Notes: generated from the letters alone by a model not told the origin. A DNA stretch of 53,377 bases from an uncultured Lachnospiraceae bacterium (GCA_947167135.1 CAMVGV010000014.1:1-53377), one strand, 5' to 3'; shown: positions 42,096 through 51,377, numbered from the stretch's first letter. Translations and numbers: made by a program.

Positions 42096-43220
42096 ATGGA
42101 AAGAAACATAAGTATTTACGTTCACATCCCCTTCTGTGTGAAAAAATGCAGATACTGCGACTTCCCTTCATTTGCCGGAGCGAATAATATCGATAGTTAT
42201 TTCAGCGCTCTGATAAGTGAGATAAAAAAGGAACGGGACACAAGGGGAAGAACGGCGGATACTGTGTATATTGGCGGCGGCACTCCATCCTGTGTGCCGC
42301 CTTTATTGATAGAAGCTGTGCTTGATGAGCTCAGAAGAACATACGTTATAAATAAAAACACGGAGATATCAATGGAGATGAATCCGGGGACTTACGCTAA
42401 GGCGCAGCCGGCGGTGTACAGGCGTGCCGGTATAAACCGCATAAGTCTCGGCTGCCAGTCCTTTAATGAAAAAAGTCTGAAAAGGCTGGGAAGGATCCAT
42501 TCGGCGGAGGATATCATAAAAACATATGATATTCTAAGAAATGAAGGTTTTGAAAACATTAATCTGGATCTGATCTCCTCACTTCCGGGTGAAGGGATCC
42601 GTGATACGGAGCGGAGTCTAAGGAAGGCAATTGCCCTGCAGCCTGAGCATATTTCGGTGTACTCCCTGATCATAGAGGAGGGAACGGAGTTCCACCGGCT
42701 TCTTGCAGCAGGGAAAATGAAGGATCTGCCGGATGAAGAGGAGCAGGCGGAGACGGATCTTCTGGTCAGAAGTATTCTCAGGGAAGAAAAATACAAACGT
42801 TATGAAATATCAAATTATGCCAGGGAAGGGCGGGAATGCAGGCATAACATTTGTTACTGGAAGCGAAGGGAGTATAGAGGCTTCGGTCTTGCTGCGGCAT
42901 CTCTTGTCGGGAACAGAAGATTTACCAACACGCGGGAAATGGTTTACATAAATGATCCGGGAGGAATACTGTCAGAGGACAGGATTTTGAATAGGGAGGA
43001 GGAGATGGCGGAGTTTATGTTCCTCGGGCTCAGACAGACGGAGGGCATATCGGCTTCGGATTTCAGCCTGTCCTTCGGTACCGCCATCGAAGAAGTCTAC
43101 GGGGAGCAGCTGGAAGATCAGATGAAAAAAGGCTTTATGGAGCATACAGGAGAAAGATACTGCTATAATGACCGGGGTCTCGAGGTTTCTAACATACTTT
43201 TGTCAGAATTTCTCCTTTAG
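42096..43220 (+). CDS. hemW: HemW radical SAM protein (heme chaperone-like)
   Basis: The 374-residue protein has the radical SAM motif HIPFCVKKCRYCDF with CX3CX2C plus a following Phe, typical of HemW rather than HemN. VYIGGGTPS, EMNPGT, RISLGCQSFN and LDLISSLPGE follow in the family order. HemW binds heme and assists its insertion into proteins. The ATG at 42096 follows GAGGATGAT; earlier in-frame ATGs at 42084 and 42090 are possible. An upstream opening back to 41901 overlaps lepA and is rejected. Gene order lepA-hemW is a common Firmicutes arrangement. Confidence 0.92.
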   Translation: MERNISIYVHIPFCVKKCRYCDFPSFAGANNIDSYFSALISEIKKERDTRGRTADTVYIGGGTPSCVPPLLIEAVLDELRRTYVINKNTEISMEMNPGTYAKAQPAVYRRAGINRISLGCQSFNEKSLKRLGRIHSAEDIIKTYDILRNEGFENINLDLISSLPGEGIRDTERSLRKAIALQPEHISVYSLIIEEGTEFHRLLAAGKMKDLPDEEEQAETDLLVRSILREEKYKRYEISNYAREGRECRHNICYWKRREYRGFGLAAASLVGNRRFTNTREMVYINDPGGILSEDRILNREEEMAEFMFLGLRQTEGISASDFSLSFGTAIEEVYGEQLEDQMKKGFMEHTGERYCYNDRGLEVSNILLSEFLL

Positions 43221-43294
43221 ACAGGCTGCTTAGTACATTTCCTGTTAATTCTGTTCTGCCGGAGGAATATGCCGGAGGAAAGCCAAGATTTTTT

Positions 43295-43323
43295 TTGACG
43301 ATTGTTCTAAAAATTGATACAAT
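43295..43323 (+). promoter_or_regulatory. Promoter of the EAL/HD/PilT-like operon
   Basis: TTGACG (43295-43300) and TACAAT (43318-43323) are spaced by 17 bp; TGA just before the -10 adds the extended motif. The first ATG is at 43366. Confidence 0.8.
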
Positions 43324-43365
43324 AAACTAGATTTTTTGTATTTATCGGAGAAGATCTGTCGGATA

Positions 43366-46300
43366 ATGGAAACTATTGTATTTGAATACGATATACAGTC
43401 TGATGTGATGAGTTTTTCCAGAAATGTGGCGAAATTCATTCCCTGTCAGGTCAAGATATCCAATTACAGCGAGTCACTTGAGATCGCCGGGAAGGTATGT
43501 CCCGACGATGTTAAGAGAGCAATAATGTTCTTCAGGCCAATGCGTTATGATTCCCCCGGGCGCAGGGAGTTTTTTCGTTTAATGGATTTCAACGGCTCTT
43601 TCCGCTGGTACAAGGTAAGCGGAAAGACCATTATGGACGAAAATAACAGGCCGGCACTTTTGTACGGTACCTATAAGCCTGTGGATATAAATGATGCTGC
43701 AGAAGGTCTGGAGATACGGAGTGTAGCTGATGAGCTTACCGGATTGGACAGTCCTGTGGAATTCTGCTCCAAGCTTAACAGTGCCTATGAAGAGAGGACG
43801 GTGGGGGAGATACCGAATCTGATCCTAGTGGAGCTTCCCGGCTACTTTAGGCTTATTAATGATGAGGGACGTGAGAGAGCAGACAGTCTTATCGTGGATA
43901 TTTCCAGGATCTTTAAGAGATCCCTCCGTACCAGCGATATCATAGGAAGGCTTAATGAAAACAGCTTCCTGATCTATATGAGGGATATCACGGATCCCGG
44001 TATCGTTGCAGACAAATCTACTTATTTTAACCGTGCCATAAAGAATATCTGGACCAATTCCTTCGTGGAAAATCCTGAGAATATAGTTGCTGTCGGTGTG
44101 GCTCTTATGACAGATGAGGGCGTTCCGGATTATGACGTTATGCTTAAAAAAGCACAGGCAGCAGCAGAGGAGGCCAAAAATCCGGACAGGGGAGGTCTCG
44201 TAATCTATGACAGGGAAATGAGGGGCAGGAATGATATTGCCGACAAGCACGAGGAATTAAGTGATATCAGGCTTATAAAGAGTGTTCTCGATCCTATTAT
44301 GTCCCTTGCCTATGCCATAGATGAGGACTATAACATCCTCTATATGAATAATGCACTGCGTGACAGATTTAGCGAACCTGTCTCCGGACATTGCTATGAG
44401 GTGATAAAGGGAAGGGAGGAACCCTGTAAGGACTGTCCCATAAGGATGCTTGAGGAAGGCCATTCATCGGCGGATACTGATGTCTACTCGCCCTATTTAA
44501 GGAGCAGTATCCGTACAAGGATCACCCGTATCTCAACCGGGGATAAGAAAAGGGCCTATGTGCTCCTTGATGTCAATGAGGATACGAAGACCGAGATGCA
44601 GAACATCCATAAGAGTATGGAGAGGTTTAATGATGCGATCTACCGGTCCTCGGATATCATATGGGAGATAAACTTAAGCAGGAATAAGTGCACCAGGGTC
44701 AGGGAAGAAAATATAATGTATGTCCTTGACAGCTATGTGGCGGATTATGAAAAGCTCAGGAAGCAGTACCTTGACCACGTGATCCATTATGATGACAGGG
44801 AGGATTTCCTCTATGTCACCGATCCCGGATATTTCAGGGAATCCAGAAAGAAGGGAGAGCTTGAGTTCCACAGGCAGGTACGCCTTCTTCATCAGGACGG
44901 GACATTCCACTGGTATGACATAAATACCGTATTCCTGCCGGTGAAGGATGAGAACGAGGACGAGCTGGTATTCATTACTGCCAAGGACATAAATGAGATA
45001 AAGAACGATATTGCCCGTAACGCCGCTATAGAGAATAAGTACAAGGCAATGCTTGACAATAATGTCTTCTTAAACGAGCTGGCGAGGGACAATGAAAGAT
45101 ACGAGCATGTCAATGAGCTTTCCGGGATCTATGTATTTGAATACAGTGCTCCGGAACAGAGCTATTATGTGTGCTCGAACTTTGAGGATATGTTTGTCCT
45201 GACTCCCGATATGAAGGACAATGCCTGGTCATTCCTGGAGAGCTTCAGGGTTGAAAGGGAAGACAAGAAGCGCTATGAGGAATTCATAGAAAATGTAAAG
45301 ACCGAGCCAAATACCCACAGGATAACGGTAAGGATCATTAATAAATTTGATGTTGCTATCTGGTTCACCGTTACGGTGCAGACCTTAAACGGCCTTAATA
45401 ACCAGCTTACCCGTGTTATCGGCGTCCTTCAGGACGTGAACAGCGAGATGGAGGTAAAGGCGGAGCTGGAGTTCAGGGCTGATTACGATTCCCTGACAAA
45501 GCTCTATAATGCAGAAGCCTTCTACAGGAACGTATCCGAAAAGATACACCTTATGAAGGATACCAATTTTGCCATCATCGCTACAGATATAGAGCATTTC
45601 CGCATCATAAATGACAGATTCGGAGTGGATACCGGAAACAGGTGTCTTTTAGCGATGGGTGATGCGATACGCGACAGCCTTTCAAAGAATGATATAGCCG
45701 GACGCTATGAGGCTGATATGTTCTCTATCCTTATAAGCTACAAGAGAGAAGAGGATATTTTGACCTTCATCAGAAAGCTGAACAGCCGCTTTGATTTTGA
45801 AGAAGCAAAGCTCTGCGGTTCCGTGCTTTGCTTCGGCATTTATAAGATCACAAACCGGGATGTTGCGATACGCCTTATGTGCGACAGGGCAAGGCTTGCG
45901 AAGAAGGACATCAAGGGCAATATGCTCACGAATTTCGCGATATATGATGACAGGATAAGGCTGATGCAGAGGAAGGTCTCCCAGATGGAGAGCGAGATGC
46001 AGACGGCTCTTGATAACGAGGAATTTGTGATGTATCTCCAGCCCAAGATCGATCTGCATAGCGAGAAGATCTGCGGGGCTGAAGCGCTGGTGCGCTGGAA
46101 CCATCCCACAGGAGGTTTAAGGCTTCCCGGTGAGTTCCTGCCATACTTTGAGAGTAACGGCTTTATAAAGAAGCTCGACGAATATATGTGGGTGGCGGCT
46201 GCAAAGTATCTGTCACACCTGAAGGAAAAGGATCTTACGGTTCCGATATCCGTAAATATCTCCAGGTATCATATCGGCAGTACGGATCTTATCAGTACCC

Positions 46301-46758
46301 TCCTGGATCTTACCAGAGAGTACGAGATCGACAACAGGAATCTGGAGCTTGAGATAACGGAGACCCTGTTTACGGAAGATGTGGATAAGCTTTACGAGCT
46401 CATGAATGCTCTGAAAACAGAGGGCTTTGTGGTTCAGATGGATGATTTCGGAACGGGATATTCATCATTAAATATGCTGAGAGAAGCTCCTGTTGATGTT
46501 ATAAAGATAGACAGATATTTTGTTGACGAGATAATGTCTACAAAGAGGGGAAGGATAATAATAGAGAATTCCGTCGCAATGTCAAAGCAGCTGGGCTTAA
46601 CCGTTGTTGCGGAGGGTGTGGAGACGAAGGAGCAGGTGGATTTCCTGAAATCCATAAACTGTGATGTGGCTCAGGGCTATTACTATTCAAAGCCTCTCGA
46701 TATGGAGGAATTTGAAAGGCTGCTTCTCAAAATCAATAAAGGAATGGAAAAGCTATGA
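43366..46758 (+). CDS. PAS / degenerate GGDEF / EAL cyclic-di-GMP phosphodiesterase
   Basis: The 1130-residue cytoplasmic protein has: an N-terminal PAS-like domain (about 1-110); a GGDEF-like domain (about 125-290) in which GGDEF has become NENSF; three PAS-like regions (about 300-400, 430-560, 590-710); a second GGDEF-like domain (about 725-885) with EADMF instead of GGDEF; and an intact EAL domain (about 890-1125). Key EAL residues are Glu906 (EAL), Asn964, Glu996, Asp1026-Asp1027 (DDFGTG), Lys1047 and Glu1083. It should cleave c-di-GMP; the inactive GGDEF domains may bind GTP to regulate this. A cysteine-rich stretch (CYEVIKGREEPCKDCPI) near residue 358 in the second PAS may hold a metal or Fe-S. 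ATG 43366 is chosen over TTG 43336. Its stop overlaps the HD gene by 4 bp. Confidence 0.92.
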   Translation: METIVFEYDIQSDVMSFSRNVAKFIPCQVKISNYSESLEIAGKVCPDDVKRAIMFFRPMRYDSPGRREFFRLMDFNGSFRWYKVSGKTIMDENNRPALLYGTYKPVDINDAAEGLEIRSVADELTGLDSPVEFCSKLNSAYEERTVGEIPNLILVELPGYFRLINDEGRERADSLIVDISRIFKRSLRTSDIIGRLNENSFLIYMRDITDPGIVADKSTYFNRAIKNIWTNSFVENPENIVAVGVALMTDEGVPDYDVMLKKAQAAAEEAKNPDRGGLVIYDREMRGRNDIADKHEELSDIRLIKSVLDPIMSLAYAIDEDYNILYMNNALRDRFSEPVSGHCYEVIKGREEPCKDCPIRMLEEGHSSADTDVYSPYLRSSIRTRITRISTGDKKRAYVLLDVNEDTKTEMQNIHKSMERFNDAIYRSSDIIWEINLSRNKCTRVREENIMYVLDSYVADYEKLRKQYLDHVIHYDDREDFLYVTDPGYFRESRKKGELEFHRQVRLLHQDGTFHWYDINTVFLPVKDENEDELVFITAKDINEIKNDIARNAAIENKYKAMLDNNVFLNELARDNERYEHVNELSGIYVFEYSAPEQSYYVCSNFEDMFVLTPDMKDNAWSFLESFRVEREDKKRYEEFIENVKTEPNTHRITVRIINKFDVAIWFTVTVQTLNGLNNQLTRVIGVLQDVNSEMEVKAELEFRADYDSLTKLYNAEAFYRNVSEKIHLMKDTNFAIIATDIEHFRIINDRFGVDTGNRCLLAMGDAIRDSLSKNDIAGRYEADMFSILISYKREEDILTFIRKLNSRFDFEEAKLCGSVLCFGIYKITNRDVAIRLMCDRARLAKKDIKGNMLTNFAIYDDRIRLMQRKVSQMESEMQTALDNEEFVMYLQPKIDLHSEKICGAEALVRWNHPTGGLRLPGEFLPYFESNGFIKKLDEYMWVAAAKYLSHLKEKDLTVPISVNISRYHIGSTDLISTLLDLTREYEIDNRNLELEITETLFTEDVDKLYELMNALKTEGFVVQMDDFGTGYSSLNMLREAPVDVIKIDRYFVDEIMSTKRGRIIIENSVAMSKQLGLTVVAEGVETKEQVDFLKSINCDVAQGYYYSKPLDMEEFERLLLKINKGMEKL

Positions 46759-47924
46759 TCTTTGTAAAGCATGACAAATTGAAAGAGGGGATGAGGCTTG
46801 CAAAGCCGATCTACGACAAAAAGGGAGTGCTTCTTTATGAACGGGACTCAAAGCTTACAAGGCAGGGTATTGAGTCTGTGCATAATTTCGGGATCATAGG
46901 TCTTTACATACTCGAACCCGCTGAACCCGTTCCACCGATAACGGAGGAGGATGTTGAATTTGAAAAGTTCCAGATGGTATCCACCTTTACCATCCAGGAC
47001 GAGTGGAAGAGCATCAGGGAAAAGGGTCAGGCTCCCGCAACTCCCACTTTGGTTTCACAGATAATAAAAAGATACGGAAGACTTGATCATAAGCTGAATT
47101 TTGTACAGTCCCTCAGATCGCAGGAGGATAAGTATTATAAGCATGCTCTTAATGTGGCTATCCTCTGTGCCCTTATCACCCACAAGATGAACGTGAAATT
47201 GAGTGAGCAGAATGATACGGTGACGGCGGCTCTTGTCCACGACATCGGGAAGCTCGACACTCCGCAGGAGATAGAGATAAAGACCGAAGGTCTTTCCGAT
47301 GCGGATAATGAATATATTTCAAAGTATGAGGCTCTGGGCTTCCAGTTTCTGGACAACGTATTTGACGGCACCCCGTCGGTAAAAAGGCTTATCATGCAGG
47401 CCTTCAGGTACAGGGAATCCTTCAGGAAGGGAAATCCCGATCTTAACGCAAAGCTATCCATAGGGGCGAAGATATTGACGGTTGCGGATAAATTTGATTC
47501 CATAACTGCCATGAACGAGCATGCAGAGCCGACCTCGGAAATCTCGGCGATAAGGTATCTTATGGATAATCCCGAGATCTATGATTCCACGGTTACGGAT
47601 GCTCTCGTGGACAGCATCAATATCCTTGTTCCGGGCTGCACTGTGGAGCTTACAAACGGAGACAAGGGTCTGGTGATCACGGAGAACCCGAGGAATGTAT
47701 TAAAGCCGGTTGTCCTTATGTTCTCGGACAATTCCATAATAGATCTGGGACAGGAGCTTATATACGGAAATCTTGATATTAAGGATGTTATGAAGACCAT
47801 GGACAACAGGGTTGCCATAGACAGGAGCGCCATGGAGTCCGGGTTCGGAATGGTCAAGGCGGATGAGCCCGCAGCCATAGATCCCGATATGCTGGATTTC
47901 GCAGCGGAGAGCAGCAATGCTTGA
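46755..47924 (+). CDS. HD-domain protein related to HD-GYP but lacking GYP
   Basis: The 389-residue protein has a DUF3391-like N-terminal part (LKEGMRLAKPIYDKKGVLLY) and an HD core: HALNVAILCALI, LVHDIGKLD with His162-Asp163, and ILTVADKFDSIT. The HHExxDGxGYP signature of c-di-GMP phosphodiesterases is replaced (FRYRESFRKGNPDL). The C-terminal part (CTVELTNGDKGLV) is like the tail of this family. It may have lost catalysis and bind a nucleotide, or use another substrate. It overlaps both neighbours (4 bp and 8 bp), so it is produced together with the EAL protein and the PilT-like protein. Confidence 0.85.
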   Translation: MIFVKHDKLKEGMRLAKPIYDKKGVLLYERDSKLTRQGIESVHNFGIIGLYILEPAEPVPPITEEDVEFEKFQMVSTFTIQDEWKSIREKGQAPATPTLVSQIIKRYGRLDHKLNFVQSLRSQEDKYYKHALNVAILCALITHKMNVKLSEQNDTVTAALVHDIGKLDTPQEIEIKTEGLSDADNEYISKYEALGFQFLDNVFDGTPSVKRLIMQAFRYRESFRKGNPDLNAKLSIGAKILTVADKFDSITAMNEHAEPTSEISAIRYLMDNPEIYDSTVTDALVDSINILVPGCTVELTNGDKGLVITENPRNVLKPVVLMFSDNSIIDLGQELIYGNLDIKDVMKTMDNRVAIDRSAMESGFGMVKADEPAAIDPDMLDFAAESSNA

Positions 47925-48990
47925 TCTTTCATTTCTTATCAGGGAAGCACTGAAAAAAGGTGCATCCGATATACATATCAGTGCGGGAGCGCCGCCTGCC
48001 TTCAGGATAAACGGAGAGCTGTTCTCGTCTGATCTTAAGGAGACGACCCCGGGCGATACGCTCGAGGTCCTTCTTCAATTTATGGATCCGAGTGAGAGGC
48101 AGATATTTGAGGAAAAGAAGGAGATCGACCTCTCGGTATCCATTCCCGAGGCCGGAAGGTTCCGGGTAAATGCATACAGGCAGAGAGGACATATCACCAT
48201 CACCTTAAGGATAGTGGACAGCACCATCCCGGAGGCGGAGTCCTTAGGCATCCCTCAGGAGATTATCAGTCTGTGCAGGGCGAGAAGAGGTCTTATCCTC
48301 ATCACAGGTCCCTCCGGCTCAGGACGATCCACGGTCACTGCATCCCTTGTAAACAGGATAAATACGGAAAGACCCTGCAATATCATTACCATTGAAAATC
48401 CCATCGAATATATCTACAAAAATGAAAAGGCTATAGTAAACCAGCGTGAGATAGGAATAGATGCCTTCGATACGCTGTCAGCCTTAAATTCCGCTTTGAG
48501 GCAGGATCCTGATGTCATAGCCTCGGGAATGATTAATACCGGGGAGGAGATCGAGGCCGCCATAAAGGCTGCGGAAACGGGGAGGCTGGTTTTTGCCTCT
48601 CTCTTTACAATGGGGGCGGTGCAGACCATAGAATTCCTTATTGATATGTTTCCGGCACAGAAGAGAAAGCAGGCGGCAAACAGGCTGGCAAACGTGCTTC
48701 GTGCAGTTTTTTCGAGACAGCTTCTCCGCTCTCTGGATAATGAGCTTGTAAGCGCGTGCGAGATACTTATTTCCGATAATTCCGTGAAGGAAATGATACG
48801 GGATAACCGCACTGCACAACTAAAGGAGTATATTGAACAAAATTCCTGTAAGGGTCTAATAACCATGGATGATTCCATTTTCGCCCTGTGCGAAAAAGCT
48901 GCCATCAGCCCGGAAGAGGCTGTAGAGGCAGCTTTTGACCAGGAAAAAATGGAGGAGAGATGTCAGCTTCTCCTTAGCCGCTCCGGATGA
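47917..48990 (+). CDS. PilT paralogue with replaced catalytic residues
   Basis: The 357-residue protein aligns without gaps over the first 230 or so residues with the intact PilT encoded at 48963-50009. Four ATPase positions are changed: the Walker A Lys137 is Arg (GPSGSGRST; codon CGA), Asp161 of the DPIEY box is Asn, the Walker B Glu205 is Met (GMINT instead of GEMRD) and the His-box His230 is Phe. The RFRVNAYRQRG and NQREIG blocks are kept. It should therefore bind partners but hardly hydrolyse ATP. It may form mixed hexamers with PilT or be a regulatory plug driven by the EAL/HD pair upstream (8-bp overlap with the HD gene). Alternatively it is a decaying copy, but its open frame and coupling argue against that. 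Confidence 0.85.
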   Translation: MLDLSFLIREALKKGASDIHISAGAPPAFRINGELFSSDLKETTPGDTLEVLLQFMDPSERQIFEEKKEIDLSVSIPEAGRFRVNAYRQRGHITITLRIVDSTIPEAESLGIPQEIISLCRARRGLILITGPSGSGRSTVTASLVNRINTERPCNIITIENPIEYIYKNEKAIVNQREIGIDAFDTLSALNSALRQDPDVIASGMINTGEEIEAAIKAAETGRLVFASLFTMGAVQTIEFLIDMFPAQKRKQAANRLANVLRAVFSRQLLRSLDNELVSACEILISDNSVKEMIRDNRTAQLKEYIEQNSCKGLITMDDSIFALCEKAAISPEEAVEAAFDQEKMEERCQLLLSRSG

Positions 48991-50009
48991 ACCGCGTAGC
49001 GCTCCGCTGTTTCCCTTGAAATGATGCCATCGCTTAAGAGCTTGTTTATACTCTCATCCATTGAGATCATGCTCTTGTCGGGGCTTGAATAAATAACGCC
49101 GTCTATCTGGTGGACCTTGCCGTCCCTTATCATATTTCTGATGGCGGGGGTCATGGTCATTATCTCAAATGCAGGGATAACACCGCCGTCTACCGTGGGA
49201 AGAAGCTGCTGGGAAACCACAGCGTGGAGTACGCTGGACAGCTGCACGGTTATCTGTCGCTGCTGGTTTGCCGGGAATACATCGATGATACGGTTTATAG
49301 TATTCGAAGCACCCATGGTGTGCAGGGTCGAGAGCAGGAGATGTCCCGTTTCAGCCGCGGTCATGGCAACGGATATGGTCTCAAAGTCACGCATTTCACC
49401 TAAAAGGATCACATGGGGACACTGACGGAGGGCGGCTCTTAAGCCCGCCACATAGCTTCTGGTGTCTACCCCGATCTCCCTCTGGCTCACAATGCTCTGA
49501 TCGTGCCTGTGAAGATACTCTATGGGATCCTCAAGGGTAATAACGTGGGATTCCTGTGTATGGTTTATATGGTCAATAATACAGGCAAGGGTCGAGGACT
49601 TTCCGGAGCCGGCAGGTCCTGTGACAAGCACCATGCCGTTTGGCTGGTTTCCGAGATTCACTATGTTTTCCGGTATGCTGTATTCCTTAGGATCAGGGAG
49701 CTTAAAGGAGATCACGCGGAGAACGGCGGAGGCAGTGCCACGCTGTTTATATGCACTCACCCTGAAGCGGGAAAGACCTGCAACGGAAAGTGAGAAATCG
49801 TCATCACCGACCTCAAGGAGCCTTGAATAGTCTCTTTTTGCGAGCTCATAGATGGCTCTCACGTTTTCATCCACATCATCGGGAGAAAGCGCCTCATTTC
49901 CCTCCTTGGTGATCACTCCGTTTTTGTAAAAGGATACCGGACGACCTGCAACAAGGAAAATATCCGAGACCTTCTGATCAACCGCTTCTTTTAAGATATC
50001 CTGTATCAT
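48963..50009 (-). CDS. pilT: Type IV pilus retraction ATPase
   Basis: The 348-residue protein has all PilT motifs: Walker A GPAGSGKSST with Lys137, Asp box LEDPIEYLH, SQREIGVDT, Walker B ILLGEMRD with Glu205, the His box STLHTMGAS with His230 and an AIRNMIRDG motif near residue 270. It powers pilus retraction or twitching at the inner face of the membrane. AAGGAG lies upstream of the ATG. It is the last gene of the pilC operon. Its 3' end overlaps the PilT-like gene on the other strand by 28 bp. Confidence 0.95.
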   Translation of the reverse strand: MIQDILKEAVDQKVSDIFLVAGRPVSFYKNGVITKEGNEALSPDDVDENVRAIYELAKRDYSRLLEVGDDDFSLSVAGLSRFRVSAYKQRGTASAVLRVISFKLPDPKEYSIPENIVNLGNQPNGMVLVTGPAGSGKSSTLACIIDHINHTQESHVITLEDPIEYLHRHDQSIVSQREIGVDTRSYVAGLRAALRQCPHVILLGEMRDFETISVAMTAAETGHLLLSTLHTMGASNTINRIIDVFPANQQRQITVQLSSVLHAVVSQQLLPTVDGGVIPAFEIMTMTPAIRNMIRDGKVHQIDGVIYSSPDKSMISMDESINKLLSDGIISRETAERYAVHPERLRRS

Positions 50010-50028
50010 TTGTGAAAATCTCCTTATA

Positions 50029-50448
50029 TTAGTTTGACGGCGGCTGGGGTCCGGATGCCTTTCCCGGAGCCTTTGGACCGTGCGTTTTATTACCGTTTTC
50101 CTCGGGTGCTTCCCAGCTTGCGGTATCAGATATGATCCAGCCGGTTATCTTATAATCCTGTCCGTTTCCGTCCGGCCTTATCTTTACCTGAAGCTCGTCC
50201 ATTCCCGTTCCGAAGGGAAATGAAAAGGTGGTTTCTCCCTCGGGTATCTCCGTTAAGGCGGACAGCTTTTCCTCAGCCTCATTACAGGCTCCATAGTAGT
50301 CCTTTGTCCGCTTTATGAGGGCGTTGCTCTGCTCCAGACTGTGTCTTGCCGTGGAATAGGCAATGCCGCTGAAGGAGAAGAGACAGATACTTACAAGCAC
50401 TACAATGAGCATGGGGAGGCCGATATTTCTTGGGGTAGTGTCTCCCAT
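50029..50448 (-). CDS. Pilin-like membrane protein with Pro-rich tail
   Basis: The 139-residue protein has one N-terminal membrane helix (LPMLIVVLVSICLFSFSGIAYS at about residues 11-32) with a short cytoplasmic tip. The outer part (FSFPFGTGMDELQVKIRPD) ends with a low-complexity tail rich in Pro, Gly and Lys (KTHGPKAPGKASGPQPPSN). No type IV prepilin cleavage site of GFTLIE type is present. It lies in the pilus operon, so it is probably a minor pilin-like assembly component. Family not recognised. It begins 2 bp after the preceding gene's stop. Confidence 0.6.
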   Translation of the reverse strand: MGDTTPRNIGLPMLIVVLVSICLFSFSGIAYSTARHSLEQSNALIKRTKDYYGACNEAEEKLSALTEIPEGETTFSFPFGTGMDELQVKIRPDGNGQDYKITGWIISDTASWEAPEENGNKTHGPKAPGKASGPQPPSN

Positions 50449-50450
50449 AA

Positions 50451-50885
50451 TCAGAGATCTCCTTTCAAGGCATGCTTTATGCTAAGGTTGTAAAATGGCT
50501 CTTCAGGCTCACTTTGGCTGCCGTCCTTGGCAGAATAGCAGAGCATATCAGCCTGTATAAGCTTTCCGCTTCCGGATAAGGAAATGGTGAGCCTGTACCT
50601 GTTGTCGCAAAAGAGCTTTTCATAGCCTGTTTCCATATTACCCGTAAAACCGGCGGCGGTAAGGAGGGAATCCATTTCTGCCTTTGTTTCCGAGGAACGG
50701 ATGATCTCCGCAGCTGAATCCGTCTCTCTTAAGGCCGCACCCTGATCCTCTGCCCGTGTGGACATTTCGTAGGCATTTCCGAATACGGACATGGATGCTG
50801 CCATAGCCAGGCAGAAGAAAATAATTGCAAATACCAGCTCCAGAAGCATGAGATTGCCGGATGAAAGCCTGCTTCCGATCTTCAT
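50451..50885 (-). CDS. Minor pseudopilin-like protein
   Basis: The 144-residue protein has a short basic leader, then SGNLMLLELVFAIIFF with a Glu at position +5 or +6 after the possible Gly/Asn cleavage point. This resembles a type IV prepilin (G-FTLIE-type), though not a textbook one. A helical spine and a small outer domain (YEKLFCDNRYRLTISLSG) follow, with two Cys (CDNR and LCYS) that might pair. It starts 1 bp after the next upstream gene's stop. Confidence 0.65.
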   Translation of the reverse strand: MKIGSRLSSGNLMLLELVFAIIFFCLAMAASMSVFGNAYEMSTRAEDQGAALRETDSAAEIIRSSETKAEMDSLLTAAGFTGNMETGYEKLFCDNRYRLTISLSGSGKLIQADMLCYSAKDGSQSEPEEPFYNLSIKHALKGDL

Positions 50886-51377
50886 CTAAGCATCACCTCC
50901 GCTTTTCACGGCGAGACAGGTTGTCAGGCTGTTTCCCGATCTGTCAGTAAATTTAAGGGAAATGAGCCTATCGGAAAGCTCCTCGGCGGAAAAGGAATCC
51001 ATTTCCATTATTTCCGTGCCGCTGTCCATTTCCGCTCCCTCAAGGAGCTGCTGTTCAAGATACAGTTCCCTTAAGTAACCGTCATATGCATAAATGCAGG
51101 TCACATAGATCTCATCCTTAACCGGACTTGTAATCAGAACGGCATCCTGCCCCTTAAACTGTCCAATCCGGATCTGTCCCTCTCTGTCATTTGCTCTGAA
51201 TTTTTCGGTTAGATACATAACGGCAGTCTTATTGTCATAATTTCCGTCCGATCTTACCAGTATCTTTCGGTAGATCTGGACCGACATCATCACGATCCCC
51301 AGAGCTGACAGCGTAAAGACCAGAAATAGCAGTATGGGGAAGATATCGTTTATCCTGTTTCTGCCCCGCTTATTCAT
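50886..51377 (-). CDS. Pilus-operon membrane protein (DUF4860-like)
   Basis: The 163-residue protein has one N-terminal membrane helix (IFPILLFLVFTLSALGIVMM at about residues 13-32), then an outer domain (KTAVMYLTEKFRAND; AVLITSPVKDEIYVTCIYAYDGYLRELY). This resembles DUF4860 proteins of clostridial pilus operons, as I remember them. It probably works in pilus assembly. It overlaps the upstream gene by 4 bp. Confidence 0.6.
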   Translation of the reverse strand: MNKRGRNRINDIFPILLFLVFTLSALGIVMMSVQIYRKILVRSDGNYDNKTAVMYLTEKFRANDREGQIRIGQFKGQDAVLITSPVKDEIYVTCIYAYDGYLRELYLEQQLLEGAEMDSGTEIMEMDSFSAEELSDRLISLKFTDRSGNSLTTCLAVKSGGDA

